The notes: a model not told the origin generated them from the sequence alone. DNA of 64,000 nucleotides from Synechococcus sp. WH 8020 (GCF_001040845.1 NZ_CP011941.1:2238890-2302889); one strand, 5' to 3'; shown: positions 19,731 to 28,557, numbered from the stretch's first letter. Numbers and translations: made by a program.

Positions 19731-20479
19731 TACTTCGGGGATCGATAGCTGTCTGGATTGGCCCTTAGAGCAAGCAGGTTGTCAAAGCGAATCACTTCAC
19801 CTCTGAGTTCCAATGGTTGAGCAACCAGGGACAGTACGCGTTCGTTCACTGTTCGGTTTTGATCGTCGATGAGGACAAAGTCAAGAGCTGCGCCGTCGTT
19901 TTGGCGCACATGAAACACGGCGGGCACGCCACCGCTGATGCAGCGAATGGCGCAACCCATATGGGTTTTGCCGCTTCCTGGTTTCATCACCCCAGAGAAA
20001 CATTTGCTGTCGACGATTTCGCCGCGCAGGGTGAATTCCCCTTCGGAGTAGCCCACGACGTTGGCTTCAGGGGTTCCTAAAGGAGGCCGCATGGGAGTGG
20101 CTTTGCGTGTGTTCATCACATCTAGGGGCCCACGGCTGAAGAGGGAGCCGCGCACCTTCACCCAGTCGCCAACGTGGTCCATGACCGCAGGGGGCGGAAT
20201 GGTTTTGCCGGGTCCTGCAAGAAGCACCCTGTTAAATGTCTGGTCCTGAGTGGTTTGACCGGGTTGGGGAACCAACAGTTGGGCCCCACCGGGGCCATCC
20301 AGGAGCCACCCGCTGAGCTCTTTGACAGGCTGCCTTCGGCCTGGACCGTATTGATTGTGGAGGCTTGGCCCCCAAAAGCCCAACACCACGATGAGCGTGA
20401 CCAGCACCGTCAAGACGAGGAGCACAAAGCGCTTGAGCCCCGGCGGTAAGGGGCGGTAATGGACGAAGAAATTATTCAT
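19730..20479 (-). CDS. Membrane-anchored protein with Cys/His motif
   Basis: Unrecognised protein of 249 aa. One membrane segment near the N-terminus (about residues 17-36, FVLLVLTVLVTLIVVLGFW) should leave the rest in the periplasm. The most striking part is DSKCFSGVMKPGSGKTHMGC with AIRC after it: Cys160, His173, Cys176 and Cys180, a pattern that could bind a metal, FeS cluster or haem, or form disulfides. The flanking sequence looks like two beta-barrel modules (WVKVRGSLF, LELRGEVIRF). It starts 4 bases inside the end of the Rieske gene, so it is probably a periplasmic partner of that membrane redox protein. Confidence 0.75.
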   Translation of the reverse strand: MNNFFVHYRPLPPGLKRFVLLVLTVLVTLIVVLGFWGPSLHNQYGPGRRQPVKELSGWLLDGPGGAQLLVPQPGQTTQDQTFNRVLLAGPGKTIPPPAVMDHVGDWVKVRGSLFSRGPLDVMNTRKATPMRPPLGTPEANVVGYSEGEFTLRGEIVDSKCFSGVMKPGSGKTHMGCAIRCISGGVPAVFHVRQNDGAALDFVLIDDQNRTVNERVLSLVAQPLELRGEVIRFDNLLALRANPDSYRSPK

Positions 20480-21573
20480 CGCTGAACGGCTGCTATTGGA
20501 ACGGGGCTGATCAAAATCCGACCCTCCCGGAGCTGAACGGGGAAGGTGGGAACGCTCTCATGGAATGGAGGTGGGGAGGCGCCGGTTTCGAGCTCGTATT
20601 CGTAGCCATGCCATGGACAGACGGCGCAGTTGTTCACAATGCGACCCTCTCCCAGCGGACCATTTTGGTGTTGGCAGACGTTGGAGAGCGCGAAGACTGA
20701 GGTTCCCCTGCGAAACACGGCGACGCGCTCACCGCTCAGCATCACCACCTTCGCGGCTCCATCGGCAATGTCCTGGAGGGCTCCCACATCCACCCAGGAG
20801 TGCCCTGGTTGAGCAAGGTCAGCCCTATCGGAATACCATTCCCTCCAACCACTAAGAAGGTGAAGCGTGAGAAGGGCGAGGGCGCCACTGAGAACCAGCA
20901 CGGCGAGCCAGGGGTTGCGGTTTGTTTGCAAAGCTCCCAGCAAGACATGACCCACGAGGGCTGCGTAGCCCACATACACGCTCATGTGGATGGCTTTCCA
21001 CACGGGAGCGGTGAGATTGGCCAGCCAGAAGTCATGACTGATGGCCGCCATTACAAAGAGCACAACGAGGCCAATGACGCCGAGGAGTTCGAAGGGAAAG
21101 AGGGCCAGGCTGCCGAAATGGCGATTGACAGTAAACAGGCTGACCAGTGGCTTCAGGTCGCCAAAATTGTTGTACCAGGCCACAGATCCATAGAAGGCCC
21201 AGGGCAGTTTCGGGGTCTTCATGCCTAACCAAATCCAGGGTTGGCTCGGCAGGGTCCAACCGCTCACATGAATGGCTCCCAGCAGGAAGACCATCACCCC
21301 CATATGACGTCTGTTAAAAAGCAGGGTGTGAAACCAGGGATGAAGCCGACTCAGCGGCCCGATGGCCAAGGTGAGATGGAGCAAGATGTAAGCCGCACTT
21401 CCATAGGCGCGAATCGCCACCCCATCGGTTTCGAGTTCGATTCCGCGCAGATCGGCGATCCAATGGCTGGTCTGCATGAAGGCCAGGAGGTACAGCGCCA
21501 TCAGTCCGATCAGGATCGCGTCGTAGATGACCTTGCGACGTGTCCATTGCACCGCTACGTACTGATGAGTCAT
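20476..21573 (-). CDS. Ferric reductase-like membrane protein with Rieske domain
   Basis: A 365 aa fusion of a membrane cytochrome-like domain and a Rieske [2Fe-2S] domain. The first 245 residues have about six or seven helices with several histidines (LLHLTLAIGPLSRLHPW, MGVMVFLLGAIHVSGW, KAIHMSVYVGYAALVGHVLLG), resembling the ferric-reductase/YedZ haem-binding fold. The C-terminal Rieske domain has ligands Cys300, His302, Cys319 and His322 (CQHQ...CPWHGY). It probably moves electrons across or at the membrane, but the donor and acceptor are unknown. Both ends overlap neighbours by 4 bases. Confidence 0.85.
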   Translation of the reverse strand: MTHQYVAVQWTRRKVIYDAILIGLMALYLLAFMQTSHWIADLRGIELETDGVAIRAYGSAAYILLHLTLAIGPLSRLHPWFHTLLFNRRHMGVMVFLLGAIHVSGWTLPSQPWIWLGMKTPKLPWAFYGSVAWYNNFGDLKPLVSLFTVNRHFGSLALFPFELLGVIGLVVLFVMAAISHDFWLANLTAPVWKAIHMSVYVGYAALVGHVLLGALQTNRNPWLAVLVLSGALALLTLHLLSGWREWYSDRADLAQPGHSWVDVGALQDIADGAAKVVMLSGERVAVFRRGTSVFALSNVCQHQNGPLGEGRIVNNCAVCPWHGYEYELETGASPPPFHESVPTFPVQLREGRILISPVPIAAVQR

Positions 21574-22076
21574 GTTCGGGCTCTTGCGGGGCGGGATGGG
21601 GAGCTTGGAATGCGGATCAGCGTGTGGGCATCGTTATTGGAAACGAGCAGGATGGTTCCTCCTTGCATCGCAGCTGGAAGCCACCATCCGCGGCTGCCGA
21701 GACCGCTCAGGCTGCCGATCACCGTGGCATTGCTGAGGTCCTTTGGCTGTGGATGGGTTGGGGTCCACACGATCAGGGGATCACTGATGGGTAGCTCTCG
21801 CTCTGGAGTGATCTGGAGCCACAGTTGCCCGCCAGGATGACGGGAGAGCTCGAGATCAATCGTGGTTGCATCAACCTGTTTGGTTTCGTGAATCAGAGGT
21901 TGAAGGTCGGGGGGAGAGGCTTGGTGGTATCCCGCGGCAAGGAACAATGGGTCACTGCTAGGGCTGGCGACGGGGCGATCTGGTCGTTGTAGAAGAGCCG
22001 CTGCCGCTAGCAGGGGAAGCCCAATGGCGATGGCTGTCATCAAGCGGCGATGCCAGCGTCGGAGGGACGTGATCAT
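21570..22076 (-). CDS. Membrane-anchored hypothetical protein
   Basis: Unrecognised protein of 168 aa. After a short basic N-terminus there is one hydrophobic segment (LMTAIAIGLPLLAAAALL, about residues 12-29), then a soluble domain likely outside the cytoplasm, rich in beta-strand-like stretches (QLWLQITPE, PLIVWTP, ATVIGSLSG, TILLVSN). The frame is open upstream to 22166, but the ATG at 22076 overlaps the stop of the small upstream gene as ATGA, so I use that start. It overlaps the Rieske gene by 4 bases at its end. Its repeated position beside the Rieske gene suggests a role in the same membrane complex (inference). Confidence 0.68.
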   Translation of the reverse strand: MITSLRRWHRRLMTAIAIGLPLLAAAALLQRPDRPVASPSSDPLFLAAGYHQASPPDLQPLIHETKQVDATTIDLELSRHPGGQLWLQITPERELPISDPLIVWTPTHPQPKDLSNATVIGSLSGLGSRGWWLPAAMQGGTILLVSNNDAHTLIRIPSSPSRPARART

Positions 22077-22267
22077 GGCCTGGCCGTGGTGCGATGGGCC
22101 TGTCGTTCCGTCGGCGGTTGACTGCCCCGCCAAAGCCGTTTGATCATCAACGGCCAAAACACGCAAAGCCCTGGAATGATCAGGATTCGGAAGCCAGGTG
22201 CGCGCCAGCTGCGTGCGGAGGTGTCGATCCTTTGCACGCCGAAGAGGGCGATCATCGTTGCGATCAC
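22073..22267 (-). CDS. Small membrane protein, start uncertain
   Basis: A 64 aa protein from a GTG at 22267, with hydrophobic stretches (VIATMIALFG, ILIIPGLCVFWPLMI) separated by a polar segment and ending in a basic tail. Its stop overlaps the next ATG (ATGA), which supports it as a real first gene of the overlapping chain. The reading frame continues upstream to about 22330 with protein-like residues (LDPFESVVSALLRAGSAYLG) but has no ATG, GTG or TTG there. Either translation begins at the GTG, or the original start codon has been lost or is unusual. Confidence 0.58.
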   Translation of the reverse strand: MIATMIALFGVQRIDTSARSWRAPGFRILIIPGLCVFWPLMIKRLWRGSQPPTERQAHRTTARP

Positions 22268-22420
22268 AAGGCTGGCGCCGAGGTAAGCCGATCCAGCCCT
22301 TAAGAGGGCGCTGACGACGCTTTCAAAGGGGTCCAGAACAAAATTTCAGTACCTAAGTTCAGGGATAGCAAGGTCACACCATGGAGACCACTCTGTTGAG
22401 ATCACTCAGTGAGCCAACGG

Positions 22421-23395
22421 TTAAAACGGCGTCATCGGCTCTGGATTCTCGATGTCGTAATCGATGATCTCTGCAGGTAGTCCCCGTAGAGACTCTTTGG
22501 GATAGATCGTGAAATCTTCGACGCGTTTGAACAGGGGTAAAAGCACCCTCGCGAGGGCATTGGGAGCTCCGTAAAAAAAGGTGTGATGTCCGAGGAGGAA
22601 TTCGGTGGTCCCTGTCCCTGCGTCACGATCGCAATCGTTCAGGAATTGGCGCATGCTGATGCGTTCTTCCGCTGACAAGCTTGGATGTGCCGTCACTGGA
22701 AAGTCGCGTTGGGCTGCAATGAGCCCAGCGTTGCGCCAGTTGATCTTGGAGAGGTTTTGGATGAGAGATGGGCGTTCATGGCTGAAGTCAACGCATACCA
22801 GTTGCTGTTCCTCAAGGGTCATCACCTCCTCGATGCAGTGGCGCTGAAGCAAGCGCCACTTGGTTCGGGCATCGTCATGCACCACAAGCGAGCAAAGTCT
22901 GGCGCGCTTGTAGGAGCTGATCAGATCCGTGTTGGATGGGCTACGCCCTAAAAATTGAAAAATGAATTGGGACCCTGTGCCGATGTAGTCATCCAAGATC
23001 ACGATCGCGCGTTGTCTGCGATCCTCGTGACTGTGATGCAGGGTCTCGATCGTTTTGAAGTGGTTGACGGACAGACAATTCGCTTTGCGGTAGACGTATG
23101 AGGCGATGTCGCCGCTTTTGCAGACGAACGCTCGGGTGAAGTCGATGTCCGTGAATCCATCGACGTCAAATCCGTCATCGCGAAGATCCATGCAGAGGCG
23201 CTGGTGGAGCAAGCGGCACTCGCGCAGCATGCGCGTCCAGCTGTGAAGCTCCATGCACTCCAGAAGCCGGATGGCGATCGCTTGATCTTCAGCAGGAAAT
23301 TGCGTCAGCCAGCGTTGGATGGCATTGAGGCTGATCTCGGGTTCGTTCCAGGCATGGCTGAGGCTCTGTAATTGTTGCGCGGCTGTAGGCATCAA
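22421..23395 (-). CDS. Phosphoribosyltransferase-like protein (PRTase-CE type)
   Basis: A 324 aa protein. The segment VILDDYIGTGSQF (residues 132-144) resembles the PRPP-binding loop of type I phosphoribosyltransferases, and the overall pattern (a helical N-terminus, a core around residues 85-180, a long C-terminal extension) recalls the PRTase-CE group described by comparative genomics in conflict and defence contexts. The assignment is from motif recognition only. It lies 50 bases after the glutamine-synthetase-like gene on the same strand and 153 bases before the small membrane gene. It could transfer a phosphoribosyl group in the pathway of this cluster or work independently. Confidence 0.6.
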   Translation of the reverse strand: MMPTAAQQLQSLSHAWNEPEISLNAIQRWLTQFPAEDQAIAIRLLECMELHSWTRMLRECRLLHQRLCMDLRDDGFDVDGFTDIDFTRAFVCKSGDIASYVYRKANCLSVNHFKTIETLHHSHEDRRQRAIVILDDYIGTGSQFIFQFLGRSPSNTDLISSYKRARLCSLVVHDDARTKWRLLQRHCIEEVMTLEEQQLVCVDFSHERPSLIQNLSKINWRNAGLIAAQRDFPVTAHPSLSAEERISMRQFLNDCDRDAGTGTTEFLLGHHTFFYGAPNALARVLLPLFKRVEDFTIYPKESLRGLPAEIIDYDIENPEPMTPF

Positions 23396-23445
23396 GTTCC
23401 ATCGCTGTTGGGTCTGGGAGCAGCCCTTGAGCTGCGGCTAAGGCC

Positions 23446-24801
23446 TTAGACGAGTCCTCCAACGATGGGCCACCAGCAACGTTCATTGGCCTGCTGCTGC
23501 GCAGACTTGGTTTCTGCGTTGCGGATTTCTGCGGCGAGGCTGTCCAAGAGCGATCCATGCAGCAGGGGGCCCATCGCTTGAAGCAGGACCTCATCGTGCT
23601 CGAGTGCTGTTCGCGCTTCAACCAGGCTGGAAGGAAGTCGGTCAATGGTGCGGTCCTTCACCAGGGCGGGATCACCGCTCTGTTCCGCTGGGAGGCTGCG
23701 TTTATGCCTTAGGGCATCGAGAACTTGGGCCTGGAGTGCACCCAGCAGCAGGTAGGGATTCGCTGTGGGATCGACCGCTTTTATTTCGAGGTGGGCGGGG
23801 CTCTGATCGACGGTGGCGGGGATCAAGCGAACGGCGGCTTCTCGGTTTTCCATTCCCCAAACCTGGAAGGGGGCGGCCCAACTGCTTGGGACCAGCCTTA
23901 AATAAGAAACAGGTGATGGGCTTGCAAGGGCGACCAAGCCCGGTAGCTGCTCCAGCACACCAGCGATCAGAGCTTGACCTTCCGGACGCAGTCCGTAGGG
24001 GCCAGGGCCATCCTGAAGCAATGGTCCTTGCGCATCGTGCACGCTGAAGTGCAGGTGACCGCCATTCCCAACCCAGTCGAGCCGGGGCTTGGCACTGAAG
24101 CTGCAATACCAGCCGAAGCGGCGTGTCACGCGCTGGATCAGCAACCGTGCTCGGATGAGTTGGTCCGCTGCTTGAAGCGGTGCCTGAGCCGCGAAGGACA
24201 ACTCGAATTGGGAGGGTCCGTACTCAGGGTGGAACTGAATCCAGTCCACATCGGCGGCATCCAGAGCTTCCAGCAAGGTCGTGGCGTAATCAAGGCCTTC
24301 AATCAGGCGATCCGCTCCATAGGGCCCACCGCTAATCACGGCCTTTGGGGCCCCCTCGTCGTCTGGGGTGATGACGACCCACTCCAGTTCAAATCCGGCA
24401 GTGAGGGAGAGTCCTGCAGCCCGTAGTTCCTCTCCCATACGGCGGCAGAAGTGGCGCTGATCGGCGCCATATGCCTCTCCACTGATGGGGTCCCAACGCT
24501 CGCCGGCGGCCCAGGCCCATCCCTGCTGTGGGTCCAGCATCGCCAGAGACGAGGGATCTGCCTTGAGGCGAAGGTCACCATCTGGCCGGGTGAGGCGATG
24601 GGCGGGATCGATGCGTCCGTCGGAGCGAAACGCGTCGGAGATCGGCGAGAAGCCGACGCCGACATCGATGGCGAGTTGCCAGCGACGCCATGGCACCACT
24701 TTGACCAGCGACTCGCCTGCGTGGTTGTCCCAGGTGATCGCAACCCGGCGTACGCCCTTGGCGCTGTCCGCTTCGAGGGATGGATCATGCTCCGTGCTCA
24801 T
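23446..24801 (-). CDS. Glutamine synthetase-family ligase (gamma-glutamyl ligase-like)
   Basis: A 451 aa member of the glutamine synthetase superfamily. Core motifs are present: FELEW (metal-binding glutamates), FHPEYGPSQFELSF, GNGGHLHFSVHD (the GS histidine motif), MENREAAVRLIPA and HLEIKAVDPTANPYLLLGALQAQVLDAL. The sequence is far from housekeeping GlnA and closer to the PuuA/GlnT-like ligases that join glutamate to amines other than ammonia. The substrate is unknown. It heads a run of minus-strand genes containing two more ATP-dependent ligases. No glutamine riboswitch is apparent in its 128-base upstream gap. Confidence 0.82.
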   Translation of the reverse strand: MSTEHDPSLEADSAKGVRRVAITWDNHAGESLVKVVPWRRWQLAIDVGVGFSPISDAFRSDGRIDPAHRLTRPDGDLRLKADPSSLAMLDPQQGWAWAAGERWDPISGEAYGADQRHFCRRMGEELRAAGLSLTAGFELEWVVITPDDEGAPKAVISGGPYGADRLIEGLDYATTLLEALDAADVDWIQFHPEYGPSQFELSFAAQAPLQAADQLIRARLLIQRVTRRFGWYCSFSAKPRLDWVGNGGHLHFSVHDAQGPLLQDGPGPYGLRPEGQALIAGVLEQLPGLVALASPSPVSYLRLVPSSWAAPFQVWGMENREAAVRLIPATVDQSPAHLEIKAVDPTANPYLLLGALQAQVLDALRHKRSLPAEQSGDPALVKDRTIDRLPSSLVEARTALEHDEVLLQAMGPLLHGSLLDSLAAEIRNAETKSAQQQANERCWWPIVGGLV

Positions 24802-24929
24802 GGCTTGGCGTGCAGTGTTTCCAGGATGAAGCCTGCTGCGTTGAGACGCTGCACTCTTGTTGCCTTGGTGTGGCGTCTTGGGCTGAAACAGTGATTGATC
24901 AGAATGAAGGTTGAGAAGGAGGGCGATTC

Positions 24930-25115
24930 ATGGTTGTCATGCCAAGCCGCTTGCCATGGTTGGCCCTGCTCGCTGCTGTCGTTTTGGCATTAGTGGTGCA
25001 TCTTCAGGCTGCATCGGCCTTGCCGTTTTGGGCTGGTATGCCTGCTTGGGTGTTGATGTTCATCGTCCTTCAGGCGGCACTCACCCTGATCGCGGCTTGG
25101 ATCGCCCGCCCATGA
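24930..25115 (+). CDS. Small membrane protein, symporter partner (DUF3311-like)
   Basis: A 61 aa protein with two hydrophobic segments (LPWLALLAAVVLALVVHLQ and WVLMFIVLQAALTLIAAWI). Small two-helix proteins of this sort, often grouped as DUF3311, are commonly encoded directly before sodium:solute symporters, as is the case here. The stop codon overlaps the symporter start as ATGA, indicating coupled translation. Function is unknown; it may stabilise or regulate the transporter. Confidence 0.75.
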   Translation: MVVMPSRLPWLALLAAVVLALVVHLQAASALPFWAGMPAWVLMFIVLQAALTLIAAWIARP

Positions 25116-26569
25116 CCACCACCCTGATTTCTGCGCTCATCTCACTTGTTGTCTACCTGTTGGCTTTGCTCTGGCTAGGTGCTCAGAGTCTTGGGGGACA
25201 AACCAACAGCGCCGACTCCTATTTTTTGGCCGATCGCCGCCTGCGTGCCGGTGTGCTGTTTTTCACACTGATTGCAACCAATTTCAGTGCTTTCTTCTTT
25301 CTTGGCTTTGCTGGCGCGGGATATCGAATCGGGATTGCCTATTACCCAATGATGGCTTTTGGAACAGGATTAGCCGCTCTCAGCTTCGGCAGCCTTGGCT
25401 GTCGGGTGCGGAGACTCAGCGCTCAACATGGCCTCATCACCCCTTCCGAATTGATCGGCCATCTCCTGCCTGGGGAAGGGGTGCGCTTATTGGTGCTTGC
25501 CGTCATGGTGCTGTTCACTCTTCCGTATTTGGCCCTGCAGCCTTTGGGTGCGGGGTATTTGCTGGAAAGTCTCACAGGAGGCGTCGTGCCTTTTGAAGTG
25601 GGAGCAGTCCTGCTCACGGTTGTGATTGTGCTCTATGTCGTTGGCGGCGGGATGCGAGCCGTGGCGCGCACCGATGTGCTTCAAGGAGTGCTGATGTTTT
25701 TGCTGATGCTCATGGCTTTTGTGGCTGTCGCCATGGGTGTTGGTGGCGTTCAAACTGCAAATCGCACGCTTTTGCAACAGCTTCCTGATCTCTTTAGCGG
25801 GGCTGGACGCAATGATTTTTTTACGCCTCGAATGATGGCGAGTTACTTGCTCCTTTGGCCGTTATGTCTTCCGATGTTTCCGCAGATGCTGATGCGTTTT
25901 TTCGCTGCTGGGGATGACCGCTCGCTGAAACAGTCGATGGTGCTTTACCCCGTCGTGGCGGGAGTGCTGTTTATTTGTCCCGTGATGATCGGGATGTGGG
26001 GTCATCTGTCCTTCCCCGATCTGGTGGGTCGCGCATCCGATCAGATCATGCCGTTGATGCTTGGGCGTTACAGCCCGGAGTGGCTCACAGGAATCGTGAT
26101 GGTGGGGGCTTTGGCAGCGTTTATGTCCACTTTGGATTCGCAGTTGTTGGCCCTGTCTTCCATGCTGACCCGCGACTTATATAAAAGGTATTGGCGTCCG
26201 CAAGCGTCTTTGCCGGAGCAAGTGCGGGTCGGGCAGCTCGTGGTGATCGCACTTGCTGTCTCTGGTCTGGTCATTGCCCTTCGTCCGCCGGAGGCAATTT
26301 TGTCGCTGGCAACACACGCGTTTTCGGGTCTCGCATTGTTGTTCCCGATGCTGGTGGGGGCGGTTTATGGCCTGCGATGGTCCGTTATCGGCGCCATTTT
26401 GTCGGTTATCGGGGGAGAAGCCGTTCTGCTGGGGTTTGCCACGGGCGTGATTCCAGAGGTGTTCCAGGGGGGCTGTTTGCCTTTGATCCCAGCACTGTTG
26501 GTTGCGTGCTTGATTTTGGTTGTGGATCAGGTCATCTCTCGCTGGTTGTCGTCTTGCGTGCAGGCGTGA
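25112..26569 (+). CDS. Sodium:solute symporter family protein
   Basis: Inner-membrane transporter of 485 aa from the SSS family (PutP/PanF-like), predicted to take up a solute together with Na+. It has about 13 membrane helices. The early segment SADSYFLADRRL is a family landmark, followed by TNFSAFFFLGFAGAGYRIG, YVVGGGMRAVARTDVLQG and the helix with FMSTLDSQLLALSSMLTRDLY, which is part of the sodium-binding region. The substrate is not evident. I use the ATG at 25112; the frame is open further upstream but only as a shadow of the small partner gene. The last 38 bases overlap the convergent tsaE. Confidence 0.9.
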   Translation: MTTTLISALISLVVYLLALLWLGAQSLGGQTNSADSYFLADRRLRAGVLFFTLIATNFSAFFFLGFAGAGYRIGIAYYPMMAFGTGLAALSFGSLGCRVRRLSAQHGLITPSELIGHLLPGEGVRLLVLAVMVLFTLPYLALQPLGAGYLLESLTGGVVPFEVGAVLLTVVIVLYVVGGGMRAVARTDVLQGVLMFLLMLMAFVAVAMGVGGVQTANRTLLQQLPDLFSGAGRNDFFTPRMMASYLLLWPLCLPMFPQMLMRFFAAGDDRSLKQSMVLYPVVAGVLFICPVMIGMWGHLSFPDLVGRASDQIMPLMLGRYSPEWLTGIVMVGALAAFMSTLDSQLLALSSMLTRDLYKRYWRPQASLPEQVRVGQLVVIALAVSGLVIALRPPEAILSLATHAFSGLALLFPMLVGAVYGLRWSVIGAILSVIGGEAVLLGFATGVIPEVFQGGCLPLIPALLVACLILVVDQVISRWLSSCVQA

Positions 26570-27056
26570 CTTTCGGGCATTGCAGCGAGATGGTGCGTCC
26601 CCCGCCAGGGGCGTAATCGAGAGCTAAAAACCAGGCGTCAGGGAGAGCAAGGCTGAGCCTTTCAGGCCACTCCACCACGAGTAGGGCTCCCATCGCAGAG
26701 GCTTCTTCTTCTTCTTGAAGGAAGAGGTCGTTGGCTGCGAAGGCTTGCTCGAGGCGGTAGAGGTCGAGATGGATCAGTGGTGGGGTGCCTTCGGGGTAGT
26801 GCTGAGCCAGTGCAAAGGTTGGGCTGGTGATCGGTTCCTGGATTCCTAGAGCATCGGCAAGCCCCTGCACCAGAGAGGTTTTGCCTGCACCGAGTGGTCC
26901 CTGTAGGAGCAGGATGTCGTTTGGCTTGAGGCGCGCTGCCAGCATCCGGCCAAGGCCTTTTGTGGCCTCGAGATCGTCAAGGATCCTTGTCTCATCTGTA
27001 GATTGGCGAATAAGGGAGCCCGAAGCCTCGGCGTCTCCGAAGTATTTATCGTTCAC
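26532..27056 (-). CDS. tsaE: tRNA threonylcarbamoyladenosine biosynthesis ATPase TsaE
   Basis: ATPase that works with TsaB and TsaD in making t6A37 of ANN-decoding tRNAs. The Walker A motif GPLGAGKT is at residues 53-60 and is followed by [13 protein letters not shown] and HLDLYRLE (family signatures), with the VVEWPERL motif further on. The start is uncertain: the first 20 residues are not family-like, and 27056 is close to the divergent ahcY gene, so a start further inside is possible. Its end overlaps the symporter gene by 38 bases. Confidence 0.88.
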   Translation of the reverse strand: MNDKYFGDAEASGSLIRQSTDETRILDDLEATKGLGRMLAARLKPNDILLLQGPLGAGKTSLVQGLADALGIQEPITSPTFALAQHYPEGTPPLIHLDLYRLEQAFAANDLFLQEEEEASAMGALLVVEWPERLSLALPDAWFLALDYAPGGGRTISLQCPKVTPARKTTTSER

Positions 27057-27080
27057 ATCCTCCCCAGGGAGCTTTTCAAT

Positions 27081-28511
27081 ATGGTGGCAACAGCCGCGGC
27101 AACGGCCGAACTTCAGGTCGCAAAGGACTACGTCATTGCAGATATCGGGTTAGCCGATTTTGGTCGCAAGGAACTCAATATTGCTGAGACCGAGATGCCC
27201 GGTCTCATGGCATTGCGTGCCAAATACGGCAAGGACAAGCCCTTGAAGGGGGCCCGGATTGCCGGCTCCCTTCACATGACGATTCAGACAGCTGTTCTGA
27301 TCGAAACCCTGGTCGAGCTTGGTGCCGATGTGCGCTGGGCCTCCTGCAATATTTTCTCCACCCAAGACCACGCCGCAGCTGCGATGGCTGCTGGTGGCAT
27401 TCCAGTCTTTGCCGTTAAGGGTGAAACCCTTGAGGAGTACTGGGATTACACCCACAGCATTCTCGAATGGGGCGATGGCGGAACGCCCAACATGATCCTG
27501 GACGACGGTGGAGATGCCACCGGTCTGGTGATGTTGGGTAGCAAGGCTGAGCAGGACATCACCGTGCTCGATAACCCTTCCAACGAAGAGGAGACCTTCC
27601 TGTTCGCTTCCATCAAGAAGAAGTTGGCCAAGGATTCCAGTTTCTACAGCCGCATCAAGGCTGAGATTCAGGGTGTGACCGAGGAGACCACCACGGGAGT
27701 GGCTCGTCTCTACAAGATGCAGAAGAACGGAGAGCTTCCTTTCCCTGCGATCAACGTCAACGATTCGGTCACGAAGAGCAAGTTCGACAACCTCTATGGC
27801 TGTCGTGAATCTCTGGTTGACAGCATCAAGCGCGCGACCGACGTGATGGTGGCTGGCAAGCAAGCCCTCGTGGTTGGTTACGGCGATGTGGGCAAGGGTT
27901 CTGCGCAGTCATTGCGTGGGCTTGGTGCCACCGTTTGCATTGCTGAAGTGGATCCCATTTGCGCACTGCAGGCTGCGATGGAGGGTTACCGGGTTGTCCG
28001 CCTCGAGGATGTGGTGGATCAGATGGACATCTTTGTGACCGCTACGGGCAACTACCAGGTGATCCGCAATGAGCACCTGGTCAAGATGAAGGACGAAGCG
28101 ATCGTCTGCAACATCGGACATTTCGACAACGAGATCGATGTCGCTTCGTTGAAGTCTTACCAGTGGGACAACATCAAGCCTCAGGTGGACCACATCACCC
28201 TGCCAAGTGGCAACAAGATTATTCTTCTTGCCGAAGGCCGTCTCGTGAATCTGGGCTGCGCCACTGGTCACCCTAGTTTCGTGATGAGCAACTCATTTAC
28301 CAATCAAGTGTTGGCTCAGATTGAGCTATTCACGAAGGGCAGTGAGTACGGCAAAGAGGTGTATGTGTTGCCTAAGCACCTTGATGAGATGGTGGCTCGC
28401 CTTCATCTTGAGAAGATCGGATGCAAGCTTACTGAGTTGAGCAAAGATCAAGCCGATTACATTAACGTTCCTGTGGAAGGTCCCTATAAGCCTGATCACT
28501 ATCGTTATTGA
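27081..28511 (+). CDS. ahcY: S-adenosylhomocysteine hydrolase
   Basis: Splits S-adenosylhomocysteine into adenosine and homocysteine, keeping the methyl cycle running; NAD-dependent and cytoplasmic. The 476 aa protein has the N-terminal substrate motif ([27 protein letters not shown]), the NAD-binding loop [18 protein letters not shown], and the C-terminal [19 protein letters not shown] and PYKPDHYRY ending. The ATG at 27081 has a GGGAG at 27067-27071, so I prefer it to the in-frame upstream start at 27003. A clear terminator hairpin follows. Confidence 0.96.
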   Translation: MVATAAATAELQVAKDYVIADIGLADFGRKELNIAETEMPGLMALRAKYGKDKPLKGARIAGSLHMTIQTAVLIETLVELGADVRWASCNIFSTQDHAAAAMAAGGIPVFAVKGETLEEYWDYTHSILEWGDGGTPNMILDDGGDATGLVMLGSKAEQDITVLDNPSNEEETFLFASIKKKLAKDSSFYSRIKAEIQGVTEETTTGVARLYKMQKNGELPFPAINVNDSVTKSKFDNLYGCRESLVDSIKRATDVMVAGKQALVVGYGDVGKGSAQSLRGLGATVCIAEVDPICALQAAMEGYRVVRLEDVVDQMDIFVTATGNYQVIRNEHLVKMKDEAIVCNIGHFDNEIDVASLKSYQWDNIKPQVDHITLPSGNKIILLAEGRLVNLGCATGHPSFVMSNSFTNQVLAQIELFTKGSEYGKEVYVLPKHLDEMVARLHLEKIGCKLTELSKDQADYINVPVEGPYKPDHYRY

Positions 28512-28531
28512 TCGTTTTCAACTGATTGAGG

Positions 28532-28557
28532 AAGGCTGCGAAAGCAGCCTTTTTTTT
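28532..28557 (+). terminator. Rho-independent terminator after ahcY
   Basis: A perfect 8-base-pair stem AAGGCTGC / GCAGCCTT with a GAAA loop, followed by a run of T. It lies 20 bases after the ahcY stop codon. Confidence 0.92.

Noticed and set aside
24802-24929. Glutamine riboswitch before the GS-like gene
   Set aside because: No motif of the cyanobacterial glnA or downstream-peptide RNA could be recognised in this short gap.
27150-27863. Antisense frame of 237 codons opposite ahcY
   Set aside because: Shadow of the strongly coding ahcY strand; no family resemblance.
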